Assembly: GCA_013339765.2 (NCBI GenBank)
Contig: CM023457.1
Coordinates: 58,813,013-58,877,012 of the forward strand
Length of the DNA stretch: 64,000 bases
Reading direction: 5' to 3'
Origin: Haemaphysalis longicornis
Taxonomy: Eukaryota > Arthropoda > Arachnida > Ixodida > Ixodidae
Program-made: the position numbers and the translations under genes
Notes under the pieces: model-generated
What the model saw: only the letters and a program-made list of their open reading frames with translations
Databases searched by the model: none
What the model was told of the DNA's origin: nothing
In this document: piece after piece, positions 13,339-25,220 of the stretch
How the letters are laid out: every line of letters starts with the position of its first letter
Position numbering within the stretch: position 1 is the stretch's first letter

Positions 13339-13397
<59 letters not shown>

Positions 13398-13436
13398 TAT
13401 TGTAAATATATATATATATCGATATAATATATATAG
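13339..13436. repeat. (AT)n microsatellite
   Basis: About 28 AT units, then a degraded AT-rich extension. GATCGATATAT and ATATATCGATAT flank it symmetrically. Confidence 0.97.
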
Positions 13437-13490
13437 TAAAAACGGCGGATACTATATATCAATGAATATGATCATATTATATTTCGAGAA

Positions 13491-13920
13491 TAGCACTAAT
13501 GACGACTGAGATATGTATCTTTACCGAGATAATGCAGAGGCACTAGCAGTTCGGATATGCCAATTGCTTCCGAGAAAGAGACGTTCTACAGTCGAAGTTT
13601 CAGAGCTCTTGTAGCCGATTGCGTAATGTTATGCCGAGTCCCGCTCTGACTTCGCGAATCCGTGACAAGCACACGTCATTCGGCCCTATTACGTGCACTG
13701 GCAATTCGAGTTCGTCCCGTATCTCTCTGTACATGCATTACGAGGCACTGGCTTTCGGATATGCCAATTGGACAGTGGCTTTCTACGAGTTAGTTGACCG
13801 GCCTCAGAAAAGCTCGATGTGGGGATAGCGTAATTTATGCGGAGATGTGGGTTCGAAAAACTCTCGACTTGCGGAAACGCAAGCACACGTCATTTATTAA
13901 GTAGCACTGTGACGACTGCA
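13491..13920. repeat. Diverged tandem repeat, ~206-bp unit
   Basis: Three anchor strings recur at a constant spacing. GAGGCACT...TTTCGGATATGCCAATTG is at 13538 and 13742. AAGCACACGTCATT is at 13667 and 13881. TAGCACT..TGACGACTG is at 13491 and again at 13903, about 2 x 206 bp away. This gives two full units and the start of a third. The pattern is that of a short, old satellite array. Confidence 0.7.
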
Positions 13921-15120
13921 ACCTTGCTTTACCGAAATGGACTGCAACTTTGATATGTGTCCTTACGGAATACGTCTCTGTTCTACAATATATATATGTG
14001 TTACCGACGGTTCGGGTTCGCGTTCCGGTTCAAGTATTCGCGAACCGGTTCGGGAGCTTGAACGGTTCGCGAACCGGTTCGATCACTCATTTACTAGTTT
14101 AAAACGACCGTCAAATCTGACATTCAAAATGGTGCTTGGCGCAATTGCAAAGGAAACTTTAAACAATTAGGAGATATTAGAAAAACACATGAAGTGGCGA
14201 CGATTTACCACCTTCTTTATCGCTCAGACTTTCTGTTGTCCTACAACTATTCATAAAGCCAACTACTAAATCGCAATTGTCGCTATGCAATCGCCCATCA
14301 CGCTAACCTTGAGGCCTTAAATTTAATCCGCGTACGAAATACCAGCGCTTAATAACAATGGCGCACATCTTCTACAACAGGCACATAAATACTACCAATG
14401 CCCTGAATAATTTGTTAGCTGTCACCTTATCGAATGTGTTAGCCACACTTTTGTTAAAAGTAAGCTTTAGTTACGCTCAGTCACTGCATTATTGCTCTGA
14501 CGCAATTCCTTTTGCGATACCGAAAGTGTGCATTACAATCAGCATCGTACCGCCTGAACCCCTACCATCGTTCCGTGTGCTACATTGCGGAATCTTATAA
14601 CAGATAATGCGGTTACAAAATGAAAGGGAAATTTGACACGTGGAGCATGAGATGGGACAGACGCTCTTTAATTCGTCCACAGCAGTAAACGAGTAGCAGT
14701 AGAAGCAATGTAGCGAGTTGGGCAAACGGCTTAGCAAACAGCTTAGCCACTGAGCAGCTCCTGCGGTCACACTAACAACAAAAGAAATGCAAAAAGGCAC
14801 ACATCGGGTGTGAGCTAGTGGAGCACTCCTGCAGCCTGAAATAAAGTCGCAGCTAGGGAAGGGCAAAGTATATGCAAGCTGCCGAGAATGACATTTCGTT
14901 TGGTCAGCTTGCACTACGAGCAGCAACAGACCAATGCTACATTGGTGCTCATTCATTAGCGTGATAGTGTTCGACGAGCAAGTACGCGTGAATTGCATTG
15001 ACTGTGCAATATCAACAACAGAGGGTCGAACCGTTTCGGCATGAACCGGTAACAGTAGCGTGCTCAAAAAATAACGGTTCGCGGGTTCAGTTCCGGAAAA
15101 AATACACACCCTGACAGTCA
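13921..15120. other. Unresolved region with possible hAT-like ends
   Basis: GGTTCG/CGAACC-rich strings lie at both ends (about 14000-14085 and 15018-15100). The right end, read on the minus strand, begins CAGGGTGTGTATTTTTTCCG, which resembles a hAT terminus. The left end does not match it well. A 221-codon minus frame (14489-15154) lies inside but shows no BED, hATC or DDE motif I recognise. I would call this a candidate only. Confidence 0.25.
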
Positions 15121-16126
15121 ACGACTTTTTAAATCCATGAATTTCAGTGCACAACGTGGCCGCCCTTTAACAGTGCCTTCTCCGTTCGACGTCGACACAA
15201 ACGCACGGATATGCGGCTCAGTTTTATCGTTTGCCTGAAAGAGATTTGTATTAAGGTGGGCCAAAACTCGACATTTAGCTCGATGAAAGGGAGCAAGCGG
15301 TTTGGTTGTATTTCTCGATTGCACGGGCTTTTTGTCGTGGATGAGCGTCGCAATGAACACGTAATGTCTGACGTTCAGAAGCCACTCAATGATAAATACG
15401 GAAGAGTGTTAGGAACTAAGCAACTACGGCCTTGTCGGGACTCAGTTTGCCTAAAACCGGTATAGATAATCCTCTTGCCGTATACGGGAAGCTGCTTCTT
15501 CACAGCCCTAATCTGCTTAACGTACAGAATTAAACGCACGGTGCGTCCTGGTGACATATTGCTCATATTGCACGGGGACTACGCCTTATAACAACAAAAA
15601 ATAAAAAAAAGGATATCACAGGAATGCTCTAGTCGAGCCAAGGTGAGAAAATTATGAATTAGATATGCGACCGCGCTGGATGGGCGAAGGACGGTTGCGT
15701 AACCCTTCATTTTCTCGCATGCCGGTTCGCGCGCGGGGCATTGTTTCGTAACTAACAGGTTCGGCTAATCGTGCGTCGAGAGGACGATGGTCTTTTTAGC
15801 ACGAATGATGAACCAATTATGATTGTGTTCGTCAAGTCACGCGGGTGAATTGTCCATCGCTTTTGGGCGAAACTGCTCAAAGCAAAACTATTTTACGAAG
15901 CGCACAAGAGCGCTTTCTTGGGCTAGAACATCGCAAATCTTGAGGTCAACGTACTCAGTGCTTAACAATTTTTCCAGCACGATCAAAGTGTAATTCGTGT
16001 TTGCGAGCGAGCGTGAGCGTGCGCACGTGCTAATTTCCTCACCGAAATTTAGCTTGATATTTCGCCTTGGACATGCACGCAGTGCGGGTACTCACGCACA
16101 TTATCACTTTTTATCACGTCGCCTAG
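15121..16126. other. No recognisable gene
   Basis: Short frames only, overlapping on both strands around 15118-15465. Confidence 0.4.
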
Positions 16127-16540
16127 CCTAAACTCACAACAGCAATACCGCAAAAACCTAACAAGAATTCCCGCCGTACGACAAAAAAACTTTGTTGTGA
16201 CAACAGAAGTCCTGTTGTTATGACAAAGCCATCTGTTGTTACGACGCACATTTCTGTCGTAACGACAAAGTCAAGTTTCTCAACGACAAACATTACAACA
16301 GAACCACCATTTACGGTACTCTTCACAATGGACAATAACATTCAAACCATGTGCAACTACTGAGGGAACATCAGGATCACGACAGGACAGGAATTCGGCA
16401 CGACGGAACATCAAAATCAGGACAGGAATACGATACACGACAGAACATCAGAATCACGACACGACAAGAATATGACAAGACGACAGTACGACGCGCGAAA
16501 ATACGACAAACTACAGAAATTCTCCTTGTCGTCATTTTTT
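16127..16540. mobile_element. MITE family with ACGACAAA subrepeats, copy 1
   Basis: About 414 bp, closely similar over its full length to 39644-40064. It includes CCTAACAAGAATTC, CTGTTGTTACGAC, AACATTCAAACCATGTGCAA and CTTGTCGTCATTTT in the same order. Internal strings alternate between ACGACAAA and TTGTTGT, so sub-segments can pair. Its outer ends are more degraded than those of copy 2, where the terminal inverted repeat is clear. Confidence 0.85.
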
Positions 16541-16804
16541 GACAGGGGCTGCGTCCTCCATGTTTCTGTTGTCCTTCCGGAAACCGAAATCTCAACATGT
16601 AATAATTATTTCGAAAAAGAAACTGTCGTTAGCCAAAGTCTCCCCGGCCCCCTCCTCCCGAAGCTTGTAGTCTCAAAGCCCGCATCAATTTCCTCTAGCA
16701 TGAAGAATTGAAAAAGAAGCTGCACAGTTTTCTCTCATAACTGTGCAGTTTTCTCTCACAGTTTTCTCTCTCCCGGTACACTTTTCGTCCCAAAGCCGAT
16801 AATA
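16541..16804. other. Spacer
   Basis: Contains a short tandem of the type ACAGTTTTCTCTC near 16720-16770; nothing else supported. Confidence 0.5.
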
Positions 16805-17448
16805 CCGTAATTACCCGATTCTAACGCGCCCCCGATTCTAACGCGCACCCGATTTTCCTGGCAAAAAAAAAAAAAAACGAAAAAACTTGCACCTCCGATT
16901 GTAACGTGCACGGAACTTTCTGAGCAAGAAAAACGAATGCGAGAGAAACGGGCGATTTATTTCTCGAAGTAATCTCACTCATCTCACTCCTCTTCGCTCT
17001 CCGCTGACCACAACATCTCGTCCTTGGTGCCGTCAAGCGCGTTCGCGATGCCACACTTCTGAACGAACGTTCAACCATGGTCGATGGGATCGTGGCCCAC
17101 GCCTCGCACGCCCACTCTCGCGAGCTTCTCCAGATCTAGGCGCACGCTTCATCTGACCGCTCGTCACGCGCGAGAGCCGCTGCTGCCATTGCTGTTATCA
17201 AGCGCGCAAGTGGTACGATTTGACGATTTGTATGAACGCCGATAGAAAAGCCTAGGCGTCTATGCTTCCGGCGTCCGAAAAATCGTTGCTAAAAGCTTTG
17301 GCACCATCTTGAGATGGTGATGACGATGGGTGGGACGAAATTTCCACTGCTTCGGCAGTTTCGGTTTTGTATCCGATTCTAACGCGCATGCGATTTTTCG
17401 ACCTATTTTTCCGGAAAAAAAGTGCGCGTTAGAATCGGGTAAGTACGG
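16805..17448 (-). mobile_element. pogo/Tigger-type DNA transposon, internally deleted
   Basis: The 644-bp element has 25-bp terminal inverted repeats, CCGTAATTACCCGATTCTAA... against CCGTACTTACCCGATTCTAA..., with one mismatch. TA target duplications lie at 16803-16804 and 17449-17450. The terminus motif GATTCTAACGCGCA recurs just inside both ends. The minus strand keeps the 3' end of a pogo/Tigger transposase (separate entry). DNA-binding and most DDE sequence is missing, so this is a deletion derivative of an autonomous element. Confidence 0.9.
16984..17120 (-). pseudogene. C-terminus of a pogo/Tigger transposase
   Basis: Minus-strand translation gives EWACEAWATIPSTMVERSF. After a 1-bp deletion near 17059 it continues KCGIANALDGTKDEMLW and an acidic tail, to a TGA at 16984-16986. 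The W..AW..IP...V..SF+KCGI.NALDGTEDD signature is the well-known end of Tigger/jerky/CENP-B-related DDE transposases; the AW...IP stretch lies in the last helix region of the catalytic domain. Here the first E of TEDD is K and the reading frame is broken once, so no active protein is possible. Upstream sequence shows stops and is not readable. It lies inside the TA-flanked element 16805-17448 in the expected orientation. Confidence 0.85.
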
Positions 17449-17450
17449 TA

Positions 17451-18289
17451 TGCTTGAAACGTCATACGATAGGCGAACTTGGAGGATTTTGAATGCGCTC
17501 ATCTGAACAAAGTGCACAAGGCTGCAAGACACGATAGACTTGTAAGCGCAGTGCCACCCCTCTTCCTTTCCTTTCTGTCTTTCCGTGCGCGACTTAAAGG
17601 GACTCTGTAATATTTCCGATAAACGCCTTCACTCTATCCTTCGCGTCTGAGAGCACTGCGAAAGCTTCAGTTATAGCCAGAACGGAGAGGCACTGCGTGA
17701 TTTGCTCGTCGCAGCAGATAGCCTTCCGTTCCTGCTTTGCTTATGTGGCGATTTTTTTGAAGTGTCTACAGAATTTGTTTATTGCTGTAACTGAAAGAAA
17801 GCCGGCCAGTAGCCGCTACACTGCTCTAATGACGTCATTAGAGCGCTCAAAGAAGGCGAAAACCAGGAAAAAGTAAAAAAAAATATTTTGAGCAAGTTTC
17901 AATGTTGTCTGATGGGCATATAGCAGCAATTTTTTGTCTGAGGTAGTTTGTGACCCCCTGTCCTGAGCACTGGATGTGTTTATTGGCGGCGTCACTGAAA
18001 GCATTTAGGATTACAAAAAAAAGGTCTGAAAACATGTTGCAGGGTTCCTTTAAGGCGACCACATTGCAAATGTGAACACGAGTTCGGGATAACATTGCGA
18101 TACGCGCACACTGGGTTAGCGGGCTTGCGTCATCTGCTAACGCTGATGGTGTGTCCCGCAGGGCTTCCGTCTAGGTCCCTTACTGTTGAATACGCGATAC
18201 CAGCAAACAGGCTCATCTTTAAATCAATGAGAAAGAAATGGCCGCCTATCTGCTGCCTTCACTGCAAGTCACGGTCGTCGACTTCTCTG
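17451..18289. other. No recognisable gene
   Basis: Sequence of the type found in decayed tick repeats (AAAGGGACTCTG near 17597) with short frames only. Confidence 0.35.
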
Positions 18290-18601
<312 letters not shown>

Positions 18602-19062
18602 CCTCTCTTCTCTCCCTTGCCCCCCCCCCTCTCGTGCTCTTCCCCTTCCTTTCTAAGCTGCCACGATACAGACGTAGGTTTGCTCAAGTCAATTCAACTT
18701 CCCCACATTCCCACTACTCGCCACATCCACTAGAACATTCTGCTACTGTTGAAATCGGAACACTGCCGCGAGGACCAGGCTCGCGCGAGCTCTTTTTGTA
18801 TTTATGGGTCAAAATATTTTTCAACGCTTTTAAAGTTGCTCTGACAAATTTCAAGCACACATTTCTTTTCAATTAAAAGTACATTGCGAATATCAGTCAT
18901 GCATTCGTGTTCATGTAGAGTAGCAAGCCAAGCCCGCGGCCAGGCTGACTTCTCCTCATCATTAAAGGCATTCCTCCTCCTCCCTCCATTGATGTTTTGC
19001 ATCAAATATGCATAATGTTTTATTTTTGATCAACAAAGTTGATAAGTATAAGGTGTTAACTT
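18602..19062. other. No recognisable feature
   Basis: C-rich start (18618-18626), then unremarkable sequence. Confidence 0.4.
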
Positions 19063-19101
19063 TTGGCCGGATGGTTGAATCGAGGAACGGACAGACGGAC
19101 G

Positions 19102-19145
<44 letters not shown>

Positions 19146-19164
19146 GGCAGGCAGGCAGGCAGGC

Positions 19165-19200
<36 letters not shown>

Positions 19201-19226
19201 ACAGGTAGGCAGGCAGGCAGGCAGGC

Positions 19227-19258
<32 letters not shown>

Positions 19259-19325
19259 GGACATACCGACAGACAGACCAAAATTTTCGGGTTTAAGTTG
19301 CCCAAGAAAGACTGCCGTCTTTAAT
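19063..19325 (+). repeat. CAGA-tract repeat, copy without internal module
   Basis: Order: TTTGGCCGGATGGTTGAATC, then (CGGA)n/(CAGA)n/(CAGG)n tracts (about 19090-19275), then CCAAAATTTTCGGG, then TTAAGTTGCCCAAGAAAGAC TGCCGTCTTTAA. At 62836-63375 the same flanks surround only a remnant tract and a ~430-bp extra module. The tract is compound: two CAGG blocks sit between CAGA blocks. Confidence 0.85.
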
Positions 19326-21640
19326 ACCAAAAATGGCGCTACTCGAGGCGTGGATGTCAATGTATTCACGCGATGCCATCGGCGTCTTCAGTGGCCGGTA
19401 CCTTATTATATATGAAAGCCCTGTACACGGAACTAGAGCTGCCTCTTTTGACGTATCGCTCTGTTCGTATGACGGCGTGGCACGCCACGGACTTTGAATT
19501 GTAATTTAATGGTGGCAAACGAAAAACTAGCCGAGAGCGAGATGGCCGAAGATAAATTGTAGCGCTATCACACCACACGTGCGCTGATCTATCCCTATCA
19601 TGGATCGCATTTTAATGCGCAAGCAATACTTTCCCAAGTACGCTAATGCGAACAGTACGGTGCTTTGTGTCTGCACAAGAATACGTGATTTGTGAAGTTA
19701 AGACGTCTATTCGTTGCAATATCTGACATGAAGATCATTGCAAGAAGAAACTCAGAAATATAAAAGCAAGAAAATCTAACCCAACGAAACGAGAAATCAG
19801 CCAGCTTGAATTATGATAGGCAAATCTCGCAACCATTTTTTCATCGCAGGAAACTAAAATGAACACCGGTAGAAAAACGGTATAATTTGAGGAAAACAAC
19901 AAAAAACACAGCGCTTAAACGAGGGCAAAAGAAAAGCAGTTCAGCAACCCAAACTGAGCCTTTGTCACCGTCTAAGGTCTATTTTTTTCGTCATATTACG
20001 CAGAACCAGCTCGTACAAGTCCCAAACTTAGTAAGAAAAAAAAACTGGCAATGCAAAATGGGTGCCCGCATTGGTTATGAAAATGTGCGGACAAGATAAG
20101 TCAAATTCGATCTAGTGGACAGTAAGAACTCATTCCAGTAAATTGAAATAGAATTCAGGCACACGTTAAAACTGATTATCTGCTAAAGCGTGGATTACTT
20201 CGGTGATGGAAATGCTTTTGTAGAGGGAAGCGATGTTAATTGTGGTAAGGAGGGAGTAACTGGGAGCCCTTCCATTATACCAATGACCCGGGGGATTTGC
20301 AGCAAATGAAGAAATAGAGAATATTGATAGTACCTCAGTCTGTATGTTACAATAAGAAACTATTCGTGTAGCAGTAATGTGGGCTGTGAGCAATGCTTAT
20401 AAGGCGATCGCAAATTCTAGAGAGAAGGTAAGAACGCCAGCTTGTTTTACAGTCGGTCACATTAAGTTTGGTTCAACCAATGTGATTGATTCCATCCACA
20501 ACAGGTCTGCAAAGATAACAAGAATTTTTGACTATTCCTGACTCAGATCATAATCGAAGGGCCTGTAATGCCATTGGTGGTTAATTAAGGACGATTTTCG
20601 GCTCATAAGACAATTCATATCCTGAACGTTATTTGCGGTCCCATTACGGTAGAAATCTCATCGCCGTATAGGCCACTTTTTGTTGACGCAAAGAAAGGTG
20701 ACTTTGATGAACGAGGAAGCAGCAATATGCTGCTTAAGCGTTCGGCGACGACGCTTGCACAATTTCTCGCGGCTCGGAGGATTGCCAACACCACCATCTA
20801 TCATACGTACATGCAGAAATCTTAGCTAACTCTATTCCGAACCGTTCCATTTTGTCAGGAAGCTACGACACGAGGCGATTCCGAGAATTTCAATCAGCGT
20901 TTCAACCACATAACGCAGATGATGTTCATTGATATTTAACCGAGGGGCAAATCGGGAGGCGACGTTGTAGATAAAAGCCTCGCGGGGCGATTCAGTTCCG
21001 TATTTCGAAATAATGCAACAAGTCGGGGCTCGCGTGCAAGCCTGACATGACCAGCGTGCTCGGTATACTGAGAGCGAGGATAATAACGCGTACATGTATA
21101 GATTATTCCTGGCAATGCACGCCACCCTACTCAGCATGTGAACTCTGGCAGAAAATTAATCTTTGGGGAATTAAATTCATCGCCACAGCTGTAGATGGAG
21201 GGTCGAAGAGGTGGCGGCCCGAGGCATAGATTATCCAAAGGACGCATATCTTAAACAGTATGCTCATCGTTCGCGTTGTTGGCACGCCCTCGAAGAAGGA
21301 GAGTTCCGGTCGTGAAGATTTATTCCGCGCCCTCAAGAGCGCAGCCGAAGATCCAAAAACGCATAAACGTACTATTTTATCATGTGTGCATGGCCGGAGA
21401 ATATTTCTAACTATCCTGTTGTGTGCTTTTTATCATATATTCTCAGCTTTGCAACAAGGTCAAGAAATCCGATAGACAGAGCAATAGGCCCCACTCTTTT
21501 TTCTTCTCTTTCATTTGAGGATCTTCTGTGATTCATAGATTATTTAAACCTGGGTGAAGGCGTTTGTTGAAGAATCTGTTCCGTTCCGTTGTCCTAAAAC
21601 AATTTTTTACTGCATTTGCGGGCAAGAAAAAACAGACGAC
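19326..21640. other. No recognisable gene
   Basis: The largest frame is about 101 codons (20832-21137, minus). A minus-strand segment at 20166-20393 faintly recalls a reverse-transcriptase motif, but I do not accept it. Otherwise nothing. Confidence 0.4.
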
Positions 21641-21644
21641 ATAT

Positions 21645-21699
<55 letters not shown>

Positions 21700-21703
21700 T
21701 TTT

Positions 21704-21774
<71 letters not shown>

Positions 21775-21777
21775 TTT
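21641..21777. repeat. (TTTA)n microsatellite
   Basis: About 34 units with one extra T near 21703. The Leu-Phe-Ile-Tyr frames through it are artefacts. Confidence 0.98.
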
Positions 21778-23938
21778 CGAGCGGAACATCCCCCTTGAAC
21801 GTTCACACCACGACGCCGCAGAAAACACAGCGAGGCAGATCGCTGCCGGGTGTACCAACGTTCCACCTCTGCCATGATTTCTCTATTACCCTCGTCTAAC
21901 TATTCGGCCATGCCCGTTCAAAAACAGGCTTAGGAACTAGCCCCGACGCAAGCAACTTCGGTGTCTTATATCGATTTCCCCGCTCTAGACAATTCCGTGC
22001 ACTCATGACCGACGCTGGCACCATCCCAAAAAGCCGTGGAAAGGAAAATAGCGTCGTACGCGGTATGCGACTGGAATTGTGCGAAAAAACATAGGAGGGC
22101 AAACCATACTACAACATTACAAACCATTACAACCATACTACAACCATTCTACAAACCATACTATACGGTATAGATTGTAAATCGTGTGGGACATGTTCTG
22201 CGTAAACGTTAGGTGCAGATAGGCCGATTCGAATAGCAGGGAATCCAGTGAAGATTTGTAACTCGGGATCGGGAGACAGAGGGATAGAGATACGCAACAT
22301 TCTTATTGCCGAGCCGCGCGTCAAAATCTAATAGTGAGCGCGCCGAAAGTGCGACTTTCAGCCAAAATGAGCAGGGGTGTGCGCTGCGGAGGCTGTCAGA
22401 AAAATCCGCTCCCCACTTTGAATATATTTAACATAAAGAAAACCAAGTAAGTTCCTTTACAAGGCGTCGAACCGCTAATTACACACGAAATACCGATCTG
22501 TAAGCTGTTAAGTGTTCCGCATCACACAATGTCTTAGCCGCCATACTACGCTACCACAGCGGCTTACACAGGACGGAGAGTGTTCTAGTTCGCGCAATAA
22601 TTACTCCGGTCGCTAGACCTAAATCGCACGCACTTAACACGTGTCGCGCATCGGCTCGAGCAACAAGCGATCTCATGCCCTCTCTGCGCGCGGATGTACG
22701 CACCTTCCGCACGTGCACGCAAGGCTACGTTGATGCACCCCCGCCCCGTTTACCTCCTCTCGACAAAAGCAGGCAGTCGGAGAATGATTTGTATTACCAT
22801 TCACGCAGTGTGCGTAAGAGAGCAGGATACACTTGCCCAACCGGAAAAGAGATGGGGTAACCCCGCACTTCCGGTCGGTATTTGGAGTATACGCTCGGCA
22901 CAGCCCCGCGATTCCACTGACAGCTGCTCCAGGACAATGCGGCGATCAATCAAAAAAGTAGCGCACTCTGTGTACACTCGCGGTGCAAACAAGGCTAGTG
23001 CGCACTCTGTACGTGTACTAGCTGTGATTGTGCCATGTAGCTCTCGTTATAAGCAGCGACATATCGCGGTGTACACGAATTCGAGCCTATTGCGTTATTC
23101 GGATAGGAAATTGGCTTAATTTGCCTGCTTCAGTTGGTCACAATTTGTAGAGAGATTTTGTACAGCGCTATCGAAAATTTCAAGCTGTTAGACAGTAATG
23201 GTTGCCACTGATGAAGCGTTACGACAAAAGCCGCAGACATTTGTTTCACGGAATGCGTTGTGAAGTACAGAAAATAGGAGCGCGTGCCGGGAAAGGGAAG
23301 CAGAAGCACCGGAGAAGGGCAGGCCGTCGCTGCACGTGCAATACGATTATCCGTGAGTGGTGGACGTACGGACAGGGCGAACACGAAGCTCCTGACGATG
23401 GCGAGCGAGTGGAACGGCCCTCGGAAGGGGCTGCTCAAGTGGCGACGGGTGCCGCCGCGAACTTTCAAAAAAAAAAAAAAAAAAGAGTTCCACAGGAGGT
23501 GAACAGAAGGTCCAACTTCACATACTTGGAGTGTTCTCCGCCTCCCCTGTAATTTTTACGTGAAACCATCGTGTGTAATACCGTGCGCCGCACGGCGTGA
23601 GCTATTACCCACGCGGAACTGAACATTTCAAACAAACAGAACGATTCGGCCGCTATCGCAATTGAGATGCGGAGAGTGAGGAAATGGGCGGAGCTGGCGG
23701 TTCTCACTGTCTTTAACTTGTCTTTTCTTACATCTGCCCCTTTCTCACAGGAAAGGTTGTCAAAAAGCGCTTCCCTTTCTCAAGACGCAAATAAAATTTA
23801 GTTTATCGCACAGATCTTCACGGAGGCACAGAGGCGAGGTGGACTGATTGATTTTGTAGCAGTAGTATCGCGTGTAGGCGACGTGCGGTGGAGTACTGCT
23901 TTATCATGCTTCGATATTACAGGTGGCATGCTAAAGCA
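21778..23938. other. No recognisable gene
   Basis: A short array of ACCATACTACA-like units lies at about 22100-22165. Frames of up to 141 codons around 22694-23119 have no recognised domain. A17-type runs occur near 23466. Confidence 0.4.
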
Positions 23939-24087
23939 TGAGTCAAATCGAAGTCTGTCAAACTTCTAAGAGTAAAATCCGAACTTCCAAGGCCCGAAGC
24001 CAGAGTTGAAGTGGACTTTTGCTTCAGACTTTGGCAGTTTGGATTTCGGGCTTTAGGAGAACGGAAAGTGGACTTCGATTTGACTCA
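23939..24087. mobile_element. Small foldback element
   Basis: TGAGTCAAATCGAAGTC (23939-23955) and its exact reverse complement (24071-24087) bound 149 bp. Interior strings TCCGAACTTCCAAGGCCCGAA and the complement of TTGGATTTCGGGCTTTAGGA also pair imperfectly, so most of the segment can fold into one stem. No target duplication is evident. Confidence 0.7.
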
Positions 24088-25064
24088 GTGTGCATGGAGA
24101 AAGCCTAGCTTTTTAACAACCTTTCCTCTGAGATAAAGGCAGACCTTAAGAAAAAGACCAGTTAAAGACCGTGAGAACCACCAGCCCCTCTGTTTCCCCA
24201 GTCTCCACATCTCAACTGCGATGGTGGCCGAATTGTTTTGTTTCTTGAGGCCCGCACTCCCCACACGTGCTCGCCGGTTCTTTTTCACCTCGCCACTTAC
24301 CCTCGCAAATCTTAGCCTAGCATTTTCCTCCTCTCTACCTTGCTGCTCCGAGTCTTGAGCGAGAGCAGGTATGGATGAATTTCAGGCATAAACAGCTCCG
24401 CAGTTAAAACCAATTTGAAAGTTTGAGGCCGCACAAAAATGCGAACATATATTGTCGATACAAAACTTGCTGGAAAATTTTGCCAGTCCTTTGGGCAATG
24501 AACCGTGAAAATGCACTGGCGGCCCGAAATAGTCGACGGTTTACCACAAATTTCAAGCGGTCGGTTTCCTGTGACTCTTCAATCTGACAGCAATAAGAAA
24601 GGCGACGAATACGGCGCCAACTTTATTCTTTATTACGCGTATTATGAAACGGCCGGCATAGCTACACTCCGCATATACCACCTCCTACACACCAACTCCT
24701 TTTTACCTGCAACGCTTCGCTGATGATCGCACTAGCACGAACATAAAATAGAGGACCCAATTTTGGCAAACCATAAATCAGGACAATTAAAGCGGAGAGT
24801 TGGTGTTTTGTCGTGTTTTAGGGTGTGTTTTGCCTTTTCTTTCTTCGTCCTGTGCTAAAGTTCGCTAGAAGTATATGACTTCATAAATCAGTATCACAAG
24901 TGCATAGAGAACAATCGGTGATTGCACAATCTCGCGTGTAGATAAGCCGCCAAAGTAAACAATGCCAGCATTCAGGACTGAAAGCCGGAGGTAAACGCTA
25001 AAGAACTGGATCAAGGCGCAGCAGTTGGAAACTGTTTGAGAGATAGATCAAAATAATGAGTGAT
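24088..25064. other. No recognisable gene
   Basis: Short frames only. Confidence 0.4.
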
Positions 25065-25220
25065 GAGTTTAACGCGCAGAAGATGCAACTGGGTTATTAG
25101 GTGTGCCGTAGTGGAGGGCTCCCGATTAATTTCGACCACCTGAAGATTTTTAATATTCGCCAAAATCTCAACACACGGGCGTTTTCGCCCGGGTCGAATC
25201 CGCGTCCTTGGGCTCAGCAG
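25065..25220 (-). mobile_element. Degraded SINE copy, internally deleted
   Basis: Read on the minus strand: CTGCTGAG, GGACGCGGATTCGACCCGGG, then directly GAAAACGCCCGTGTGTT, AGGTGGTCGAAATTAATC, GGGAGCCCTCCACTACGG and GCGCGTTAAACTC. Compared with 51463-51854, about 36 bp between the B box and GAAAACGCCC are missing. The B box itself is altered to GGATTCGACCC. An old, inactive copy. Confidence 0.8.

Noticed and set aside
20166..20797. Minus-strand strings faintly like a Penelope-like reverse transcriptase (INIASLYKSI)
   Set aside because: Only a few residues agree, the neighbouring motifs are in the wrong order, and frames are broken throughout.
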